Positions 1 through 8,826 of a DNA stretch of 16,846 nucleotides are shown here, in pieces. Each line of letters starts with the position of its first letter. The first letter of the stretch is position 1. Position numbers and translations under genes: made by a program. This DNA comes from CAXTPV01 sp964249405. Lineage in GTDB: Bacteria > Pseudomonadota > Alphaproteobacteria > Acetobacterales > Acetobacteraceae. Under the pieces are notes generated by a model. That model worked only from the letters and a program-made list of their open reading frames with translations, was not told the origin of the DNA and ran no database searches. Where the stretch lies: NCBI GenBank assembly GCA_964249405.1, contig CAXUBX010000070.1, forward strand, positions 1-16,846, written 5' to 3'.

Positions 1-2
1 GC

Positions 3-62
3 CGGGCGATCGATCCGGACGACGTCCGGGGCGTGATCCGGCTCCGTACGACGCGATCCTGA
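3..62 (+). CDS. possible C-terminal tail of an upstream gene (partial)
   Basis: Reading from base 3 gives RAIDPDDVRGVIRLRTTRS followed by TGA at 60-62. The mix of acidic and hydrophobic residues looks like a real protein end, and the stop lies 20 bases before the next gene, as in an operon. The family cannot be named from so short a tail. The frame of the downstream ABC transporter is also open to the left edge, so this may be ordinary non-coding sequence. Confidence 0.25.
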   Translation, partial: RAIDPDDVRGVIRLRTTRS

Positions 63-82
63 TCAGAGACCGGGAACGACCA

Positions 83-1828
83 ATGCGCAAGGTAGGACGG
101 TTCTTCGCCGATCTCTGGTTTCTGACGAAACCTTACTTCACGTCGAGGGAGTGGAAAGTAGCGTGGTTACTGCTCGCTGCGATCGTGGCACTCAACCTGC
201 TGCAGGTCGGGTTGGGTCTTGCCGTATCGTTCTCCCGAAGGATCTACTACTCGGCCTTGCAGGAGAAGGACGCGGCGGCGTTCTTCCGTGGCTTGTTCTG
301 GTTCACGCCGCGCCCGCACAGCTTCCCGATGCCTGGCTTCTTCATGTTCGCGATCGTGGGGATCCTCTCCGGCGTGCTCTCGAACTATATGCAGTCCTGG
401 CTGCAGATCCGGTGGCAGCGCTGGATGACGGCACGTTTCGTCGAGCAATGGCTCGAAGGTCACGCCCATTACAGGATGATGCTCACCAACTCGGTCCAGG
501 GCATCGGCGCCGACAACCCCGACCAGCGGATCCAGGAAGATATCGAGGACGTCGTCTCGAACTCGCTGAACTTCTCCGTTGGCTTCGTCTCGAGCGTGGT
601 GACGGCTTTCAGCTATGGAGGACTCCTCTGGGCGCTGTCCGGCCCGCTGGTCCTGCTCGGCATCCACATCCACGGAGATCTGTTCTGGGCGGCCGTCCTC
701 TATTCGATCGTGGTCAGCTGGCTCACGCATCTGGTCGGCCGGCCGCTCGTCTCGCTGACATTCCAACAGCAGCGGCTCCGCGGAAATTTCCGCTTTTCGC
801 TGGTAAAGACACGCGAGCACACCGAGGCGATCGCATTGATCGGCGGCGAAAGCGAGGAACGGCGCGGAATCAACAACCGATTTGCCGATTTCTACGTGAA
901 TTTCTTCCGCATTATGAACCGGACGGCGTGGCTGTCACTGGTGACCGGCGGCTTCAGCGAGGTGTCCGGAAATTTCGCGATGATCGTGAGTGCGCCTCGG
1001 TTCTTCGCCAGCCGGATAACTTTTGGCGTCCTGATGCAGATCGTTCAACTGTTCAGCGATCTGCAGGACGCGTTCCTCTGGTTCATGAACTCGTACGCCG
1101 GCTTCGCGGCATACGCGGCCCAAATTGAACGTCTCGCCACCTTCCAGCGCGCACTCAACACATCGCGTCGCGTGGACGTTCTCGGCCGGATCCGTCAGAC
1201 CGGTAGCGGCGACCTCGTCGCGAGCGGTCTGGCGATCGGCCTGCCGGACGGCAAGCCACTTCTCGCCGTGGCCGACTTCCAGATCGAGCCTCTGGTCGCG
1301 ACCGCCCTTGTCGGCGCGTCCGGAACCGGAAAGTCGACCCTGTTTCGCACCCTGGCCGGTGTCTGGCCGTTCGCATCCGGAACGATCGCAGGGCCGCCGA
1401 TCGGCAGCGTCTTCCTCCCCCAGAAACCCTACCTTCCCGAAGGCACGTTGCGGCGCGCGCTCTGCTATCCCCAGCACGTCGAAGAGGTCACGGATGGAAA
1501 CCTGCGGCGGGCGCTCTTCTGCGTGGGGCTCTCGCACCTGATGCCGGACATCGACACTGAAGCCGCCTGGGACCAGCGTCTCTCTCCCGGCGAGCAGCAG
1601 CGGGTCGCTCTTGCGCGAGCCTTGCTGATCCGGCCGTCCTGGCTGTTCATGGACGAGGCGACGTCGTCGCTCGACGTCGAGGCCGAGAGCGAACTCTACG
1701 CCATGCTGCGGCGTGAGCTCCCCGGCACCACGCTGGTCTCGATCACCCATCGCGAAGCGTTGGCCCGGTTGCATGACCGGGTGCTGCGCGTCTCGCCCGA
1801 GGGCGTGTTCGAGCTGGAGGCGGCCTGA
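83..1828 (+). CDS. ABC transporter, fused permease/ATPase (YddA / SbmA-BacA-like)
   Basis: This 581-aa half-transporter probably works as a homodimer in the inner membrane. The N-terminal part (about residues 25-330) has hydrophobic segments and the family signature of PF06472/SbmA_BacA: RWQRWMTARF followed by a DNPDQRIQEDIED block. The C-terminal ATPase is complete: Walker A GASGTGKST (411-419), signature LSPGEQQ (500-506), Walker B WLFMDEA (520-526) and H-loop His556 in SITHR. The family moves peptides, vitamin B12-like compounds or very-long-chain lipids; the substrate here cannot be read from sequence. The ATG follows GGGA with a short spacer, and MRKVGRFFADLWFLTKPYF is a typical N-terminus, although the frame is open further upstream. 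The gene ends 6 bases from the convergent DoxX-like gene. Confidence 0.9.
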   Translation: MRKVGRFFADLWFLTKPYFTSREWKVAWLLLAAIVALNLLQVGLGLAVSFSRRIYYSALQEKDAAAFFRGLFWFTPRPHSFPMPGFFMFAIVGILSGVLSNYMQSWLQIRWQRWMTARFVEQWLEGHAHYRMMLTNSVQGIGADNPDQRIQEDIEDVVSNSLNFSVGFVSSVVTAFSYGGLLWALSGPLVLLGIHIHGDLFWAAVLYSIVVSWLTHLVGRPLVSLTFQQQRLRGNFRFSLVKTREHTEAIALIGGESEERRGINNRFADFYVNFFRIMNRTAWLSLVTGGFSEVSGNFAMIVSAPRFFASRITFGVLMQIVQLFSDLQDAFLWFMNSYAGFAAYAAQIERLATFQRALNTSRRVDVLGRIRQTGSGDLVASGLAIGLPDGKPLLAVADFQIEPLVATALVGASGTGKSTLFRTLAGVWPFASGTIAGPPIGSVFLPQKPYLPEGTLRRALCYPQHVEEVTDGNLRRALFCVGLSHLMPDIDTEAAWDQRLSPGEQQRVALARALLIRPSWLFMDEATSSLDVEAESELYAMLRRELPGTTLVSITHREALARLHDRVLRVSPEGVFELEAA

Positions 1829-1834
1829 CAGGCC

Positions 1835-2167
1835 CTACCCGCGCGACAGCATCGTCGACGCTGCGGCGGCGAGAAGGCCGAGGCGCGGCGTCACCAGCCG
1901 GTCGTTCTTGTGCCGGATCTCGCTGGTCGCGATGCAGGTCGAGGTCGCCGCGAGCAGCAGGCCGCCGAGGAACGCCAGCGACGGCGTCACCAGCATCGCG
2001 GCTCCTCCGAGCTCGGCCGCGCCGATGATCCGCATGTCGTCCTCCGACCAGCCCCAGGATGCGAACAATCCACGTTCCTGCTCGATGCCGACCAGCTTCG
2101 CGATGCCGGCCGACGCGAAGGCGACGGCCACCGCGGTCTTCCAGAGCCCAGGACGTGCTTTCGACAC
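1835..2167 (-). CDS. DoxX-like small membrane protein
   Basis: This 110-aa protein has about four predicted membrane helices. It carries the pattern of the DoxX_2 group: an N-terminal helix with ASAGIAKLVG, then IGAAELGGAAMLV, and a Gly/Ala-rich third helix. DoxX-like proteins are inner-membrane proteins, some linked to redox or sulfur metabolism, but no reaction can be assigned here. The start is GTG, chosen because GGAGGA lies 7 bases before it. The gene is convergent with the upstream ABC exporter. The tRNA-Met lies 64 bases upstream on the same strand. Family call is fairly sure; function is unknown. Confidence 0.8.
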   Translation of the reverse strand: MSKARPGLWKTAVAVAFASAGIAKLVGIEQERGLFASWGWSEDDMRIIGAAELGGAAMLVTPSLAFLGGLLLAATSTCIATSEIRHKNDRLVTPRLGLLAAAASTMLSRG

Positions 2168-2231
2168 TCTCGCATCCTCCGATCAGGTCCCCTCACTCGA
2201 ACGCGCGGGACGGGGAGAAGATCGGGCCGGA

Positions 2232-2306
2232 TGGTAGCGGCGGACGGATTTGAACCGCCGACCAAGGGATTATGATTCCCCTGCTCTACCGCTGAGCTAC
2301 GCCGCC
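2232..2306 (-). tRNA. tRNA-Met (anticodon CAT)
   Basis: The minus strand folds into a full 75-nt cloverleaf. The acceptor stem is GGCGGCG with CGCCGCT. The D arm is GCTC/GAGC, the anticodon stem GGGGA/TCCCT with loop ATCATAA, and the T arm GGCGG/CCGTC with loop TTCAAAT. It ends with discriminator A and an encoded CCA. The anticodon is CAT. The first base pair is G-U rather than the mismatch expected of initiator tRNA, and the body resembles alphaproteobacterial elongator tRNA-Met. A tRNA-Ile2 with lysidine-modified CAT is the alternative, less likely from overall sequence. Confidence 0.93.
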
Positions 2307-2462
2307 ATCCGGCACTCATGGCCCGAAGCAACGGTCGTCGCTCCGGGGGCGCCGAGTTAGCGTCGCCTCCGGGACGTGTCAACGTGGGTCGCCGGTGCGC
2401 CCGAAACCCGGCGTCCACCCATCCGCTCAGCCCGCTGACGTGCGAAGGGAGCCCCGACCGGC

Positions 2463-3590
2463 GTGTCGATCACTGAACTCTACCGCCAGACCCTGGTGCG
2501 GATCCGCGCCGCACTCGACTGGGCGCCGGCACCTCTCGCCTCGGCGCTGATCCTCCTTCTCGCGGCGCTGTTCGCGCTGGTGCTGCACCGGATCGCGACC
2601 AACACGCTGCTCCGCCTGCCGGGCTCACGCGGCTCGATCCTCCGCTCGCTGGTCAAGCAGATCCGCGGACCGGTGCGCGTCTTCTTCGTGATTGCGGCGG
2701 TGGTGACGGCGCTCCCGGTCGCGGGCTTCTCCGACCGGACCGAGACGGTGATCGGCCAGATCCTTCTCGTGGTCTTCATCCTGCTCGTCGGCTACTCGGC
2801 CTCGCTCGCCTCCGGGATCCTGTCCACGGGCTATCTCGCGAGCGTCTCGCTGGAGGGGGAGGACAATCTCGTTGCCCGGAAGCAGGCGACGCAGATCCGC
2901 ATCCTCAAGCGAGCCGCCGACATCCTGATCGCGATCGTGGCGGTCGGTGCCGCCCTGATGACGTTCCAGCCGGTCCGGCAATACGGCGTCAGCCTGTTCG
3001 CATCGGCGGGCGCCGTGTCGGTGGTCGCGGGCCTCGCCGCGCGACCCCTGCTCACCAACCTGATCGCCGGCGTCCAGATCGCCGTCACCCAGCCGATCCG
3101 GATGGAGGACGCGGTGATCGTGGAAGGCGAATGGGGTTGGATCGAGGAGATCACCGCGACCTACGTCGTGGTCCGGATCTGGGACTGGCGCCGCATGATC
3201 CTGCCGATCGCCTACTTTCTCGAGAAGCCGTTCCAGAACTGGACGCACTCCTCGGCATCGCTGATCGGGAGCGTGTTCCTGTACACGGACTTCCGCGCCG
3301 ACGTGTCCCGCCTCCGCGACAAGCTGAACGAGGTCGTGCAGGGCTGCCCGCTCTGGGACGGGAAGGTCGTGAACATGCAGGTGGCCGACATGTCGGAGCA
3401 CACGATGACGATACGGATCCTGGTGTCGGCCCGGAACGCTCCCCAGGCCTGGGATCTCCGCTGCGACGTCCGCGAGAAGATGCTCGCCTTCATCAGGGCC
3501 GAGATGCCCGAGATCCTTCCGGTGACCCGGCTCGATCTTCCGGGATCCTCGCGCGACCTCCCCGGACTGCCGCCGACCCCGCTTGGCTGA
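2463..3590 (+). CDS. MscS-family mechanosensitive ion channel
   Basis: This 375-aa inner-membrane protein has about five hydrophobic segments (near 24-44, 70-88, 96-118, 151-168 and 173-200) and then a soluble domain. The best marker is the pore-lining helix and following beta domain: SAGAVSVVAGLAARPLLTNL (181-200), IAGVQIAVTQPIRMEDAVIV (201-220), then EGEWGWIEEITATYVVVRIWD. Channels of this family open under membrane tension and release solutes on hypo-osmotic shock. The protein is longer at the N-terminus than E. coli MscS, with extra helices. The start is GTG, with AAGGGAG upstream. It converges on the DUF4167 gene 27 bases away. The family is sure; gating role is inferred. Confidence 0.88.
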   Translation: MSITELYRQTLVRIRAALDWAPAPLASALILLLAALFALVLHRIATNTLLRLPGSRGSILRSLVKQIRGPVRVFFVIAAVVTALPVAGFSDRTETVIGQILLVVFILLVGYSASLASGILSTGYLASVSLEGEDNLVARKQATQIRILKRAADILIAIVAVGAALMTFQPVRQYGVSLFASAGAVSVVAGLAARPLLTNLIAGVQIAVTQPIRMEDAVIVEGEWGWIEEITATYVVVRIWDWRRMILPIAYFLEKPFQNWTHSSASLIGSVFLYTDFRADVSRLRDKLNEVVQGCPLWDGKVVNMQVADMSEHTMTIRILVSARNAPQAWDLRCDVREKMLAFIRAEMPEILPVTRLDLPGSSRDLPGLPPTPLG

Positions 3591-3617
3591 AGGCTGAAAG
3601 AGGTCCGCGCCGGGCGA

Positions 3618-4124
3618 TCAGGCGTCGGCAGGCTCGTGCGGCTCGGAGAACAGCATCGGCTGGTCACGGCCGGACTGTTCGGCACCGGACGCGTCCGGAC
3701 CGGAAGGAACGAGCGGATCCTGCCCCTCGTCCTCCTGCGATCCGCCGCCCTCGGCCCCCTCCATCGTCGGACGCCGGTTGAATGTCTCGCGACCGCCGCC
3801 GTTGGGCTGGCGGTCTCCCGTGCCACCCGGACCCTGGGCCGCCTGGGCCATCGCATTCAGGATCCGGAAATAATGCTCGGCATGCTGGAAGTAGCTTTCC
3901 GCCATCACCCGATCTCCGGAACTCGACGCGTCGCGACCGAGCTGGAGATAGCGCTCGAACAGCTGCTGGGCGGTTCCCCTGATCCGGAGATCGGGGCCCG
4001 AGCTGTCGAAGACGTGGTTCCGATTGAGCGGGATGTTCCCGCTGTGGTGGCGCAACCCGCCACCACCGCCGCTGCCACCTCCACCGGAGCGATGACCACG
4101 GCCTCGCATGCGTTTCATGTTCAT
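3618..4124 (-). CDS. DUF4167 domain protein
   Basis: This 168-aa protein begins MNMKRMRGRGHR, followed by a glycine run and then the conserved block: NRNHVFDSSGPDLRIRGTA, then FERYLQLGRDASSSGDRVMA and SYFQHAEHYFRI. This is the DUF4167 domain, common in Alphaproteobacteria downstream of prmC, as it is here. The basic Arg/Gly-rich N-terminus suggests nucleic-acid binding, but this is inference. The C-terminal third is low-complexity and acidic. The open frame extends upstream to 4313, but the conserved basic start and the position of GAGGAAA favour the ATG at 4124, even though that ribosome site is farther away than usual. The function of the family is not established to my knowledge. Confidence 0.85.
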   Translation of the reverse strand: MNMKRMRGRGHRSGGGGSGGGGGLRHHSGNIPLNRNHVFDSSGPDLRIRGTAQQLFERYLQLGRDASSSGDRVMAESYFQHAEHYFRILNAMAQAAQGPGGTGDRQPNGGGRETFNRRPTMEGAEGGGSQEDEGQDPLVPSGPDASGAEQSGRDQPMLFSEPHEPADA

Positions 4125-4358
4125 CAGACCGCCGCTGCGTTTCCTCGGTGACGGAAGACGCCGCACACCCGGAGCCGCACTCCCCGTGGGGGTCGTATCT
4201 TCGGACCCGTGCACCGCCTGCCACAAGCGCCGGTCAACGGCGGGACCGATCCGAGATCGATCCCCCGCGCCCGTCCTCCACGCAGCCGTTGCGTGCGGGT
4301 CTCCGGGTTCCACGGCGTGGACGGACCTTATCGGAGGCCGTCAGCGCTGCCAAGAGCT
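4125..4358. other. gap between prmC and the DUF4167 gene, possible weak promoter
   Basis: No gene is supported in these 234 bases. On the minus strand, TTGGCA (4353-4348) lies 15 bases before GATAAG (4332-4327), a poor but possible sigma-70-type pair that could drive the DUF4167 gene separately from prmC. The spacing is shorter than optimal, so confidence is low. No terminator with a T-run was seen after prmC. Confidence 0.2.
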
Positions 4359-5243
4359 TTATCCGCCTCGCGAGAACGAGAGGGCCCGGAGATGCCCTCC
4401 GAGATCGCGGCGGCCGGAGACGAGGCGGAGCCCGGCCTGCTCGGCGAGTGCTGTCACGGGCTGCTCCTGTCCGACGCCGATCTCGAAGACGGCGATCCCT
4501 TCCCTGGTCAGCCTCCGATCCAGCGACGGCAGCAGACGGCGGTAGGCCTCGAGCCCATCGGCGCCGCCGTCGAGCGCGAGACGCGGCTCGAACCGGGCCA
4601 CTTCCGGCATCAGGACGTCGATCTCTCCTGTCGGGATGTAGGGGGGGTTCGAGACCACCATGTCGAACACTGCCCGATCGACGATGCAGGCGTCCCAGTC
4701 GCCACAGGCGAAGCCGGCACGGGCCGCGAGCCCGGTGCCTGCCGCGTTGTCGCGTGCGAGCCGCGAGGCGATCTCGCTCCGATCGATCCCAAACCCCTGC
4801 GCGTCCGGCCATTCGGCCAGCAGCGCGAGCAGGATCGCCCCGGTGCCGGTACCGAGATCCAGCACGCGGCCGGGCGGCGAACCCCGCCTCGCGTCGAGCG
4901 CCGCGGAGACGACCGCTTCGGTGTCGGCCCGCGGGATCAGGGTCGCGGCCGACACCGCGAGATCGAGCGACCAGAACCCCTGGCGCCCGGTGATGAACGC
5001 GAGCGGTTCGCGCGACCGCCGTCGCTCGACCAGGACCCGGAACCGCGATGCCGGGACGATCGTGTCGCGCCCGAGCCGGATCAGCGCGTCGGGCGAGAGG
5101 CCGAGCGCGTGCGCGAGCAGCAGCCGGGCCTCCCGCGCCGGGTCGGCGATGCCCGCCGCGCCGAGCGTGCGGGCGGCCGAGACGATCAGCCTTCCGACTG
5201 CCCCGGCCTCCTCCCCGTTCCTCGCCTCCGCGTCTCCGGTCAC
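4359..5243 (-). CDS. prmC: peptide chain release factor N5-glutamine methyltransferase PrmC (HemK)
   Basis: PrmC methylates the glutamine of the GGQ motif of release factors 1 and 2 using S-adenosylmethionine. The sequence shows an N-terminal helical domain, the linker GRQGFWSLDL, the SAM-binding loop LDLGTGTGAI (about 128-137), and the catalytic NPPY motif (199-202) in VVSNPPYIPTGEID. I chose the GTG at 5243 (294 aa, the usual family length), with AAGG about 6 bases upstream. The open frame continues to 5438, but that would overlap the divergent secreted-protein gene and adds no family sequence. In related bacteria prmC follows prfA directly. Here about 3.6 kb of plus-strand genes lie between them, so prmC must use its own promoter, probably within or near the 46-base divergent gap. 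Confidence 0.92.
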   Translation of the reverse strand: MTGDAEARNGEEAGAVGRLIVSAARTLGAAGIADPAREARLLLAHALGLSPDALIRLGRDTIVPASRFRVLVERRRSREPLAFITGRQGFWSLDLAVSAATLIPRADTEAVVSAALDARRGSPPGRVLDLGTGTGAILLALLAEWPDAQGFGIDRSEIASRLARDNAAGTGLAARAGFACGDWDACIVDRAVFDMVVSNPPYIPTGEIDVLMPEVARFEPRLALDGGADGLEAYRRLLPSLDRRLTREGIAVFEIGVGQEQPVTALAEQAGLRLVSGRRDLGGHLRALSFSRGG

Positions 5244-5289
5244 CGGCGCCTTACTTTCCTGCGGAGCGGAGGCGGCGCAGGCTTTCCCG

Positions 5290-5769
5290 ATGCGAGGCAT
5301 CCTGCTCCCGATCCTTCTGGCGTCCCTCCCGGCCTCCTGCCCGGCTCTCGCCCAGGCGATCGATGCCGGCGAGGCGGCGGCGGCCGGGCGGTTCACGATC
5401 ATCGACGAGGTCGCGCCGGTCGAGCTGTCCGAGAACACCCAGATCTACGTCGACGGCAAGCTCGTGGCGTCGTTCCGGCTGGGCGCCGGTGGCACGAAGC
5501 GGCGCGTGGTGTCGGACGAGGTCGCGGACCCTCTCGGTCGCCACTCCTATGCGCTTTGTGGAACCATCACGGTCGCGCCGCCCGGGCATCCCCCCGAGAC
5601 CCACGAAGTGGACAGCGGCGGCATGATCTCCGACGTCGCCGGACGAGCCTTCGAGGCGCTCGGCGCCGCCGACTTCACCTTCTTCTATCTTTCCGATGCG
5701 GCGCCGGGCCGGGTCCCGTCCCAGCCGTCCCGCGGACACTCGCCGCTCTGCCATCCGCCGCTCTCCTGA
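5290..5769 (+). CDS. hypothetical secreted protein (159 aa)
   Basis: The protein starts MRGILLPILLASLPASCPAL, a clear Sec signal peptide, with likely cleavage near ALA or AQA around residues 20-23. The mature part contains alternating strands: FTIIDEVAPVELSENTQIYV, a dGKLVASF turn, SYALCGTITV and DFTFFYLSD. This suggests a small beta-rich periplasmic domain. Two cysteines remain after cleavage and could pair. I do not recognise the family. The ATG has only a weak ribosome site, so the start rests on the signal peptide. It is divergent from prmC (46-base gap) and co-directional with the polyol transporter, whose first gene begins 150 bases later. It is too small and unlike solute-binding proteins to be the missing binding component. 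Confidence 0.65.
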   Translation: MRGILLPILLASLPASCPALAQAIDAGEAAAAGRFTIIDEVAPVELSENTQIYVDGKLVASFRLGAGGTKRRVVSDEVADPLGRHSYALCGTITVAPPGHPPETHEVDSGGMISDVAGRAFEALGAADFTFFYLSDAAPGRVPSQPSRGHSPLCHPPLS

Positions 5770-5826
5770 ACGTGTCGTTCGGAGCGCGTCACCATTGACC
5801 GCCCGGCCACGTCGCGCTCAACGTTC

Positions 5827-5860
5827 CTCCGGAAGCCCGCCGGGAACAGGCGGGCCGGAG
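5827..5860 (+). other. bulged GC-rich hairpin upstream of the transporter
   Basis: CTCCG (5827-5831) pairs with CGGAG (5856-5860), and GCCCGCC (5835-5841) pairs with GGCGGGC (5849-5855). This gives twelve base pairs interrupted only by a GAA bulge, with a 7-base loop. No T-run follows, so it is not a classical intrinsic terminator. It could separate the secreted-protein gene from the transporter or shape the transporter leader. Confidence 0.45.
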
Positions 5861-5919
5861 ATTCGGCGCTTCGCCCGGGCCGGGAGCCATCCCGCCGGAC
5901 GCTGCGATCGGGAGGTCGC

Positions 5920-6837
5920 GTGGACCAGATGTCGTCGTCGGCGGCCGTGAGCGCCCCCACAACGCCCGGCGGGGCGCGGCTCGGAAACGCGACCCTCCCG
6001 CTGATCGCGCCCTCCGTCATCGTGCTGCTGATCTGGTCGATCGTGCCGCTGGTGATGACGATCTGGTACTCGTTCCGGCATTTCAACCTCGTCGACCCGA
6101 CGCTGCACGGCTTCGCCGGGTTCGACAACTACGTCTATCTGCTGAGCGACCCCGACTTCTGGACCTCGATCCTCAACACCCTGTTCCTGGTGGGCGGCGT
6201 CCTGGTCATCACGGTCGGCGGCGGCACGTTGCTCGCCGTCCTCTACGATCAGGATTTTCCCGGCCAGAGCATCGCGCGCCTGCTGGTGATCGCCCCGTTC
6301 TTCGTGATGCCGACGGTCTCCGCCCTGCTTTGGAAGAACCTCATGCTCCACCCGATCTACGGGGTGGTGTCGTGGGTGCTCAACATCACCGGGATCGGGG
6401 CGATCGACTGGTTCGCCCGGGCGCCGCTGGTCACGATCATCGGGATCGTGTCCTGGGAATGGCTGCCGTTCGCGACCCTGATCCTGCTCACCGCCGTGCA
6501 GTCGCTGGACCACGAGCAGAAGGAGGCGGCGCGGATGGATGGCGCCGGCATGATCGCCTCGTTCCGCTACATCATCCTGCCGCACCTCCGGCGCGCGATC
6601 GGCGTCGTCGTGATGATCGAGACGATCTTCCTGCTGACGATCTTCGCCGAGATCGTGGTCACGACTTCGGGCGGTCCGGGAGTCGCCACGACGAACCTCG
6701 CCTTCCTGATCTATGCGAGGGCGCTGCTGCAGTTCGACATCGGCGGTGGCTCGGCCGGCGGCGTGATCGCGATCATCCTGGCGAACATCGTGGCACTGTT
6801 CCTCGTGCGCTCGGTCGCACGCAACCTGGAGATCTGA
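5920..6837 (+). CDS. polyol/sugar ABC transporter permease (MalF/SmoF-like)
   Basis: This 305-aa protein is an inner-membrane subunit of a CUT1-family importer. It shows about six membrane helices and the cytoplasmic EAA loop EAARMDGAGMIASFRYIILP (from about residue 202), which docks on the ATPase. The sequence around the loop, LTAVQSLDHEQKEAARMDGA, is typical of sorbitol/mannitol permeases such as SmoF. The GTG start at 5920 follows GGAGG with a 4-base spacer; the ATG at 5929 is the alternative. The second permease begins 3 bases after the stop, so the two are surely co-transcribed and probably coupled in translation. Substrate is inferred as a sugar alcohol from the partner proteins. Confidence 0.9.
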   Translation: MDQMSSSAAVSAPTTPGGARLGNATLPLIAPSVIVLLIWSIVPLVMTIWYSFRHFNLVDPTLHGFAGFDNYVYLLSDPDFWTSILNTLFLVGGVLVITVGGGTLLAVLYDQDFPGQSIARLLVIAPFFVMPTVSALLWKNLMLHPIYGVVSWVLNITGIGAIDWFARAPLVTIIGIVSWEWLPFATLILLTAVQSLDHEQKEAARMDGAGMIASFRYIILPHLRRAIGVVVMIETIFLLTIFAEIVVTTSGGPGVATTNLAFLIYARALLQFDIGGGSAGGVIAIILANIVALFLVRSVARNLEI

Positions 6838-6840
6838 GCC

Positions 6841-7662
6841 GTGAGACGGACGCCGTTGCAGCGCGCGCTGATCGCGGTTCTCGGATGGGGCATCGCGCTC
6901 GCGATGTTCTTCCCGCTGTTCTGGATGTTCCTCACCAGCTTCAAGACCGAGGTGCAGGCGATCTCGAGCCCGCCGCTCCTGTTCTTCCATCCGACGCTCG
7001 GGAGCTATGCCGAGGTCAACCAGCGCTCGAACTATCTCCTGTTCGCGTCGAACAGCGTGATCGAGTCGGTGGGCGCCACCGTGGTGGCCCTGCTGTTCTC
7101 GGTCCCGGCCGCCTACGCGATGGCGTTCTTCCCGAGCCCCCGGACCCGGGGGACGCTGCTCTGGATGCTGTCGACCAAGATGCTGCCGCCGGTCGGCGTG
7201 CTGATCCCGATCTACCTGATCGCGCGCTCGACCGGACTGCTCGACACGCGCACCGGCATGATCATCATCTTCACGCTGATGAACATGCCGATCACGGTCT
7301 GGATGCTGTTCACCTTCTTCAAGGAGGTCCCGAAGGAGATCCTGGAGGCCGGCCGGATGGACGGGGCGACCCGGGTCGGCGAGCTCTGGCATGTGCTGCT
7401 GCCGCTCTCACTGCCGGGCGTCGCGTCCACGGGCCTGCTCTCGCTCATCCTCTGCTGGAACGAGGCCTTCTGGTCGCTCAACCTGACATCGTCGAGGGCC
7501 GCGCCGCTGACGCAGTTCATCGCGTCCTTCTCGTCGCCCGAGGGCCTGTTCTTCGCCAAGCTTTCGGCGGCCTCCACGCTGGCCGTCGCACCCATCCTCG
7601 TGTTCGGCTGGCTCAGCCAGAAGCAGCTCGTGCGCGGGCTGACGTTCGGCGCGGTCAAGTAG
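6841..7662 (+). CDS. polyol/sugar ABC transporter permease (MalG/SmoG-like)
   Basis: This 273-aa protein is the second permease of the importer. The helix region STKMLPPVGVLIPIYLIARS (111-130) followed by TGLLDTRTG is strongly typical of the polyol branch (SmoG, MtlG). The EAA loop is EAGRMDGATRVGELWHVLLP (169-188). It ends with FGAVK, a common C-terminus in this group that contacts the ATPase side. The GTG start is 3 bases after the stop of the first permease. The ATPase gene follows after 17 bases. The family is clear; sorbitol or mannitol as substrate is inference from similarity only. Confidence 0.9.
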   Translation: MRRTPLQRALIAVLGWGIALAMFFPLFWMFLTSFKTEVQAISSPPLLFFHPTLGSYAEVNQRSNYLLFASNSVIESVGATVVALLFSVPAAYAMAFFPSPRTRGTLLWMLSTKMLPPVGVLIPIYLIARSTGLLDTRTGMIIIFTLMNMPITVWMLFTFFKEVPKEILEAGRMDGATRVGELWHVLLPLSLPGVASTGLLSLILCWNEAFWSLNLTSSRAAPLTQFIASFSSPEGLFFAKLSAASTLAVAPILVFGWLSQKQLVRGLTFGAVK

Positions 7663-7679
7663 GAAAGGAGTTCGTCACC

Positions 7680-8783
<1,104 letters not shown>

Positions 8784-8826
8784 AAGCGGGCGTCCGTCCC
8801 GAAGCAGGAAGCGGCCGCCCTGCCGG

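Noticed and set aside
15..29. CCGGAC/GTCCGG inverted repeat near the left edge
   Set aside because: The 3-base loop and 6-bp stem are weak evidence in such GC-rich sequence, and it lies within a possible coding tail.
4209..5798. Plus-strand open frame of 529 codons across prmC
   Set aside because: It is antisense to prmC and out of frame with the secreted-protein gene; composition is Arg/Pro/Gly-rich.
5818..7392. Minus-strand open frame of 524 codons opposite the permeases
   Set aside because: The translation is His/Asp/Arg/Glu/Gln-rich low complexity, a mirror of membrane-protein codons; both permeases are certain.
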